Of a stretch of DNA of 64,000 nt, positions 60,168 through 64,000 are shown in pieces; positions within the stretch are counted from its first letter, which is position 1; the number at the start of each line of letters is the position of its first letter. The stretch is taken from positions 1-64,000 of the forward strand of contig JBATQE010000003.1 of the NCBI GenBank assembly GCA_049291875.1, read 5' to 3'. Under the pieces are notes generated by a model, which was given only the letters and a program-made list of their open reading frames with translations, searched no databases and was not told the DNA's origin. The translations under genes were made by a program, and so were the position numbers. Origin of the DNA: CTSOIL-112 sp049291875 (GTDB lineage Bacteria > Pseudomonadota > Gammaproteobacteria > Burkholderiales > Burkholderiaceae).

Positions 60168-61304
60168 ATGAAAACCACAACAACCCCCACAACAACAGCC
60201 GAAGACACCGCAGTGCTGAAGGAAAAAAGCCTGCCGGTTTGGCTCACCGGCGGCTTCATTCCGCTGGTTCAATTGATATTGGCCTTCGTGCTCGCCAGCT
60301 TGCTGGTATTGCTGATCGGCGAAGACCCGTTGCAAACCCTGCGCGTGCTGTTCCAAGGCGCGTTTGTCACCCCCGGCGGTTTCGCCTTCACCTTGTATTA
60401 CGCCACCTCGCTGATTTTCACCGGCTTGGCGGTGATGATCGCGTTCCATGCGGGCTTGTTCAACATCGGTGGCGAAGGTCAGGCCTATTTTGCCGGCTTG
60501 GGCGTGGCCATCGTTTGCTTGAGCATGGATTCATTCTTGCCCGCACCGCTCATGTTCCTCGTCGCCATGATCGCCGCCATGATATTTGGCGCGGCGTGGG
60601 CGTATATCGCAGGCTTTTTGCAGGCCAAACGCGGTGCGCACGTCGTGGTGACCACGATTATGCTTAACTACATCGTCGCGGCGCTGATCAGCTATGTAAT
60701 GGTGCGATTTTTGCGCTCGAACGACGGCTCGGTAGAAACGCGCAATTTCAACGCCGACGCGGTTTTGCCCCGTTTTTCACAAATTTTCCCTGACTTTATG
60801 ATTGACTCGCCGCTCAATTTTGCCTTCATCGTCGCCCTGCTGGTCGCCGCGTGGACGTGGTGGCTGATTTGGCGCTCGCGTCTGGGTTATGAAATTCGTG
60901 TGGTCGGTCAAAACCAACAGGCCGCGCAATACGCCGGTATTTCGGTGTCCAAAATCATCATTGTGACGATGATGATTTCCGGTGCGCTCGCCGGTTTGAT
61001 GGCGTTGAACGCCGTGTACGGCGCACAAGGCCGCCTGAGTTTGGGCTACACCGCCGGTGTCGGCTTTATGGGAATCGCCGTGGCGTTGATGGGACGCAAT
61101 CACCCGGTCGGCGTGGTGTTGGCTGCGATTTTGTTCGGCGCATTGACGCAAGGCGGCTCGGAAATGCAGTTTGAAATGCCGCAGGTGAGCCGTGAATTTA
61201 ACGTGGTGATTCAGGGGCTGGTGATTTTCTTCGTCGCCGCTTTGGATGGATTGGTTCGTAAGCCGATTGAACGTTGGTATGAAAAAATGCGAGGTGCAAA
61301 ATGA
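60168..61304 (+). CDS. Nucleoside ABC transporter permease 1
   Basis: This 378 aa integral membrane subunit of the nucleoside importer family has about nine to ten hydrophobic segments. It shows FHAGLFNIGGEGQAYFAGLGVAI, QAKRGAHVVVTTIMLNYIVAAL, GYEIRVVGQNQQAAQYAGISVSKIIIVTMMISGALAG, and GVGFMGIAVALMGRNHPVGVV. It starts 1 bp after the ATPase stop and overlaps the second permease as ATGA. Confidence 0.93.
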   Translation: MKTTTTPTTTAEDTAVLKEKSLPVWLTGGFIPLVQLILAFVLASLLVLLIGEDPLQTLRVLFQGAFVTPGGFAFTLYYATSLIFTGLAVMIAFHAGLFNIGGEGQAYFAGLGVAIVCLSMDSFLPAPLMFLVAMIAAMIFGAAWAYIAGFLQAKRGAHVVVTTIMLNYIVAALISYVMVRFLRSNDGSVETRNFNADAVLPRFSQIFPDFMIDSPLNFAFIVALLVAAWTWWLIWRSRLGYEIRVVGQNQQAAQYAGISVSKIIIVTMMISGALAGLMALNAVYGAQGRLSLGYTAGVGFMGIAVALMGRNHPVGVVLAAILFGALTQGGSEMQFEMPQVSREFNVVIQGLVIFFVAALDGLVRKPIERWYEKMRGAK

Positions 61305-62299
61305 GCGTCATGGATATTTCTATCACCCCTATCTTGGGTAGCGGCATCCGCTATGCCGTACCGTTGGTGTTGGCCGCTATGGGCGGTCTGATGTCGGAGC
61401 GCTCGGGTACGGTGGACATTGGTCTGGAAGGTAAAATGTTGATTTCAGCATTCACCGCCGCGACCGTGGCCGCTTTGCTCAGCGCCGACGGCTCAATGGC
61501 TCCGCTGCTGGTCATGACTTTGTCGGTTTTGGCCGCGATTGCCGCGAGTACCTTTTTCGCGCTGTTGCATGGTTTTGCCACCATCAGCCAAAAAAGCGAT
61601 CATGTGATTTCGGGCTTGGCGATCAATATTCTGGCGTCCGGTTTGACTATGTTTTTGGGTCACGCGATTTTCAAACAAGGCGGTCAAACGCCTCTGCTGA
61701 ACGATAATTTGCGCTTTACCCGCATTGTTCTGCCGGGTGCAGAGGCGATGAAGGATATTCCGTTCATCGGGCCGTTTTATAGCCAAGTGATTTCGGGGCA
61801 TCATTTGCTCGCCTACGTCGCCGTTCTGGCCGTGGCCGCGACCTCGTATATTCTGTTCCGTACACGTTTGGGGCTGCACATCCGCGCCGTGGGTGAGGAG
61901 CCGAACGCGGTCGATACCGCGGGTCTGTCGGTGAATCGTTTGCGCTACACCGCCCTGCTGTGGACGGGCTTTATGTGCGGTTTGTCCGGCATCACGCTGT
62001 CGATGGCGCAAAATGGCGGCTTCGTGCGAGAAATGAGCGCGGGTATGGGCTATATGGCTTTGGCCGCGGTGATTTTTGGCAAATGGAAACCGTGGCCAAC
62101 TTTACTGGCGTGTTTTCTGTTTGGTCTGTCCACCGCCTTATCCGACGCTCTGTCAGGCCGCGCCATCGCCGGCGTGCAGATTCCATCGCAGTTTTTCAAT
62201 GCCTTGCCGTATATCTTGACCGTGATTTTGTTGGCGGGCTTTGTCGGTAAGTCGATCGCGCCGAAAGCCGTCGGCCGTCCGTATGTCAAAGAACGCTAA
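61301..62299 (+). CDS. Nucleoside ABC transporter permease 2
   Basis: This 332 aa partner permease has about nine membrane segments. The motifs AAMGGLMSERSGTVDIGLEGKMLISAF, QKSDHVISGLAINILASGLTMFL, LGLHIRAVGEEPNAVDTAGLSVNRLRYTALLWTGFMCGLSG and AGMGYMALAAVIFGKWKPW follow the conserved pattern. It is coupled to permease 1 and followed by the kinase gene after 25 bp. Confidence 0.93.
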   Translation: MSVMDISITPILGSGIRYAVPLVLAAMGGLMSERSGTVDIGLEGKMLISAFTAATVAALLSADGSMAPLLVMTLSVLAAIAASTFFALLHGFATISQKSDHVISGLAINILASGLTMFLGHAIFKQGGQTPLLNDNLRFTRIVLPGAEAMKDIPFIGPFYSQVISGHHLLAYVAVLAVAATSYILFRTRLGLHIRAVGEEPNAVDTAGLSVNRLRYTALLWTGFMCGLSGITLSMAQNGGFVREMSAGMGYMALAAVIFGKWKPWPTLLACFLFGLSTALSDALSGRAIAGVQIPSQFFNALPYILTVILLAGFVGKSIAPKAVGRPYVKER

Positions 62300-62324
62300 T
62301 CCAGCGTCACATCAGGAGGACAGC

Positions 62325-63200
62325 ATGATTATCAACTTCGGCTCGATCAATATTGACCACGTCTATCGCGTGCCGCACTTCGTCGCGCCGGGCGAAACAC
62401 TCAGTTCAACCGCGTACAGCAAGGGCTTGGGCGGCAAAGGTTTTAACCAATCCATCGCTCTGTTTCGCGCGGGTGCACCGGTACGCCACGTTGGCTGCAT
62501 CGGCACCGACGACGCGAGTGCAGGCGCTTGGTTACACACGCAGTTAAGCCAATTGCAACTGGATTTATCGGGCATTCAAAGCGTCGATACCGCCACCGGT
62601 CACGCACTGATTCAGGTGAACGATGAGGGAGAGAACTGCATTTTGCTCTACGCGGGTGCCAATCACAGCCTGAGCGATGCGCAAATCGACGCCGAATTGA
62701 GCCACGCGGCGGCCGAATGGGTGCTGCTGCAAAACGAAACCAATGCGATTGAGCGCATCATAGAGCGCGCACACGCAGCGGGTAAAAAAGTGGTGTTCAA
62801 TCCCGCGCCATGTCGCCCTGAACTGGCGCAACTGCCGCTACACAAACTGCACACGCTGATCGTCAACGAAATCGAAGCACAGCAATTGAGCGGCCTGAGC
62901 GATATTGAGCAAGCTTTGGACAAACTATCGACACTATGTCCGAATATCATTCTGACCTTGGGCGGTGACGGCGTGCGCTACATCGGTGAATCGGGCGCAT
63001 GGAACGTGGCTGCAAAAAAAGTTGAGGTGGTAGACACCACCGCCGCAGGCGACACCTTCATCGGCTACTATCTGGCCAGCGTGGCGCAAGGCATGGACGT
63101 TCAATCCGCATTAGAGCGAGCCAACGCCGCCGCCGCAATCACCGTCACCCGACTGGGTGCGGTCAGCGCGATTCCGTTTGCCCATGAATTAACGAACTAA
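62325..63200 (+). CDS. Ribokinase/PfkB-family sugar or nucleoside kinase
   Basis: This 291 aa PfkB-type kinase phosphorylates ribose or a nucleoside sugar. It has MIINFGSINIDHVYRVPHFV, the substrate motif GGKGFNQSIALFRAG, HVGCIGTDDASAG, VNEIEAQQLSG, LTLGGDGVRYIG, and the catalytic DTTAAGDTFIGYYLA (anion hole and base Asp). AGGAGGACAGC is a strong ribosome-binding site. The context with a nucleoside importer and hydrolase suggests it phosphorylates ribose freed from imported nucleosides. Confidence 0.9.
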   Translation: MIINFGSINIDHVYRVPHFVAPGETLSSTAYSKGLGGKGFNQSIALFRAGAPVRHVGCIGTDDASAGAWLHTQLSQLQLDLSGIQSVDTATGHALIQVNDEGENCILLYAGANHSLSDAQIDAELSHAAAEWVLLQNETNAIERIIERAHAAGKKVVFNPAPCRPELAQLPLHKLHTLIVNEIEAQQLSGLSDIEQALDKLSTLCPNIILTLGGDGVRYIGESGAWNVAAKKVEVVDTTAAGDTFIGYYLASVAQGMDVQSALERANAAAAITVTRLGAVSAIPFAHELTN

Positions 63201-63291
63201 GTAATTGATACAACAAGCAAAAACTAAACTCAAAACAAAGCCCAAATTGATGAGGTATGAGCTGTTTTGAGATGACACAAAGAGGAAAAAC

Positions 63292-64000
63292 ATGACGTAT
63301 AAAATGATTATCGACACCGATCCGGGCGTAGATGACGCGCTCGCCATTGCCTACGCGGTCAACCACCCCGAAATCGAACTGGTCGGCCTGACCACCATTT
63401 TTGGCAATGTATCGGTGGATCAATCCACCGCCAATGCGGGCTATCTGCTCGATCTGCTTGAACACAAACACGTCCCCGTTGCCAAAGGCGCGAGCGTACC
63501 GCTCAAGCAAACGCCGCACAGCTTCCCCGATTTCGTTCACGGTAAAAACGGTTTTGGCGACATCGCGGTTGAATACCCAGCCGACTTCAAACCGCATCAT
63601 CTGAGCGCGGCCGATTTCATCATCGAGCAAATCAACCAAAATCCGGGTGAAATCATCCTCGTGCCGATCGGCCCGTTGACCAACATCGCCTTGGCCTTGC
63701 AAAAAGACCCAAGCATCGCGCACAAAGTCAAACAAGTCGTCATCATGGGCGGTGCCGCACACGTAGAAGGCAACGTATCCCCTGCTGCCGAAGCCAACAT
63801 CTGGAACGACGCGCACGCCGGTCAAATCGTATTCTCCGCACCGTGGGAAATCGTTATGGTGGGTCTGGACGTGACCTACCAAACGCTGATGACCATGGAC
63901 GACATGGCGCGCGTCAAAGCCGCCGCGCCGAAAACCGGCAGCTTCCTATACGACATCTGCGCGCACTATGCTGATTTTTACCAAAATACCGCAGGTTTTT
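63292..64000 (+). CDS. Inosine-uridine-type nucleoside hydrolase (partial, runs off the window)
   Basis: This enzyme hydrolyses the N-glycosidic bond of nucleosides to base plus ribose. The start MTYKMIIDTDPGVDDALAIAYAVN gives the calcium-binding DxDxxxDD motif. TTIFGNVSVDQSTANAGYLLDLL, VHGKNGFGD, VPIGPLTNIALALQ, VIMGGAAHVEGNVSPAAEANIWNDAHA and LDVTYQTLM are family blocks. AGAGGAAAAAC precedes ATG 63292. 236 codons are visible and no stop is reached, so the 3' end lies beyond the window. It completes the nucleoside salvage run. Confidence 0.93.
   Translation, partial: MTYKMIIDTDPGVDDALAIAYAVNHPEIELVGLTTIFGNVSVDQSTANAGYLLDLLEHKHVPVAKGASVPLKQTPHSFPDFVHGKNGFGDIAVEYPADFKPHHLSAADFIIEQINQNPGEIILVPIGPLTNIALALQKDPSIAHKVKQVVIMGGAAHVEGNVSPAAEANIWNDAHAGQIVFSAPWEIVMVGLDVTYQTLMTMDDMARVKAAAPKTGSFLYDICAHYADFYQNTAGF

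Noticed and set aside
1..64000. tRNA, rRNA, prophage, integrase or complete IS
   Set aside because: No cloverleaf-bearing gap, ribosomal sequence, phage gene or transposase was recognised.

Overview
The window looks like chromosomal core sequence of a betaproteobacterium, probably order Burkholderiales. This is inferred from gene order (greB-dusA; fur divergent from bamE-dapB; adk-kdsB-Trm112-lpxK; aat-bpt-pyrD), from EFDD-type RelA, and from lipid A, lipoprotein and BamE genes that require a Gram-negative envelope. I see no rRNA, tRNA, CRISPR array, prophage or complete insertion sequence.

Layout. 0.3-7.5 kb: greB-dusA, fur / bamE-dapB, then a TonB-ExbB-ExbD-BtuF-like uptake set and an EEP-family hydrolase. 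7.5-17.3 kb (mostly minus strand): a lone type IV pilin, trmB, adk, kdsB, a Trm112-like protein, lpxK, an RNase II-type exonuclease, a YbgC thioesterase, an alpha/beta hydrolase and a dGTPase. 17.3-23.4 kb: relA, then metR/metE with a textbook MetR operator between them. 23.7-29 kb: a four-gene leftward operon (PepSY protein, small anchored protein, ApbE flavin transferase, ferric-reductase-like membrane protein) divergent from an OmpR/QseB-type regulator and its kinase. 29-39 kb: NfeD-SPFH pair, NlpE-like lipoprotein, ssb, OmpA and glycine-zipper lipoproteins, HemJ, an RlmL-type methyltransferase, and two tandem LivJ-like binding proteins. 39-56 kb: housekeeping and stress genes (enoyl-CoA hydratase, M61 peptidase, yaaA, lgt, two cytochromes c, Nudix, aat-bpt N-degron pair, pyrD, msrB, pdxH, DinB, aminotransferase, rmuC and a truncated haemoglobin). 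56-64 kb: a CoA-transferase, then a nucleoside uptake and salvage run: BMP-type binding protein, ABC ATPase, two permeases, a ribokinase-family kinase and a nucleoside hydrolase cut by the window end.

Three things stand out. First, a family of TTAA-ended, structured, MITE-like repeats: two ~280-290 bp copies and two ~45 bp miniature copies. The ends of the two long copies supply the stop codons of greB and metR. Second, the PepSY/ApbE/ferric-reductase cluster has its own two-component system. The kinase and the PepSY protein both carry dense His/Asp tracts, which suggests a metal- or redox-responsive electron-transfer module. Third, there is an unannotated-looking 35-codon gene with a near-perfect Shine-Dalgarno sequence, an upstream inverted repeat and its own terminator. 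Two further intergenic regions show a repeat-bearing segment bracketed by duplicated terminator hairpins.

All identifications rest on reading translated motifs by eye; no database search was run.
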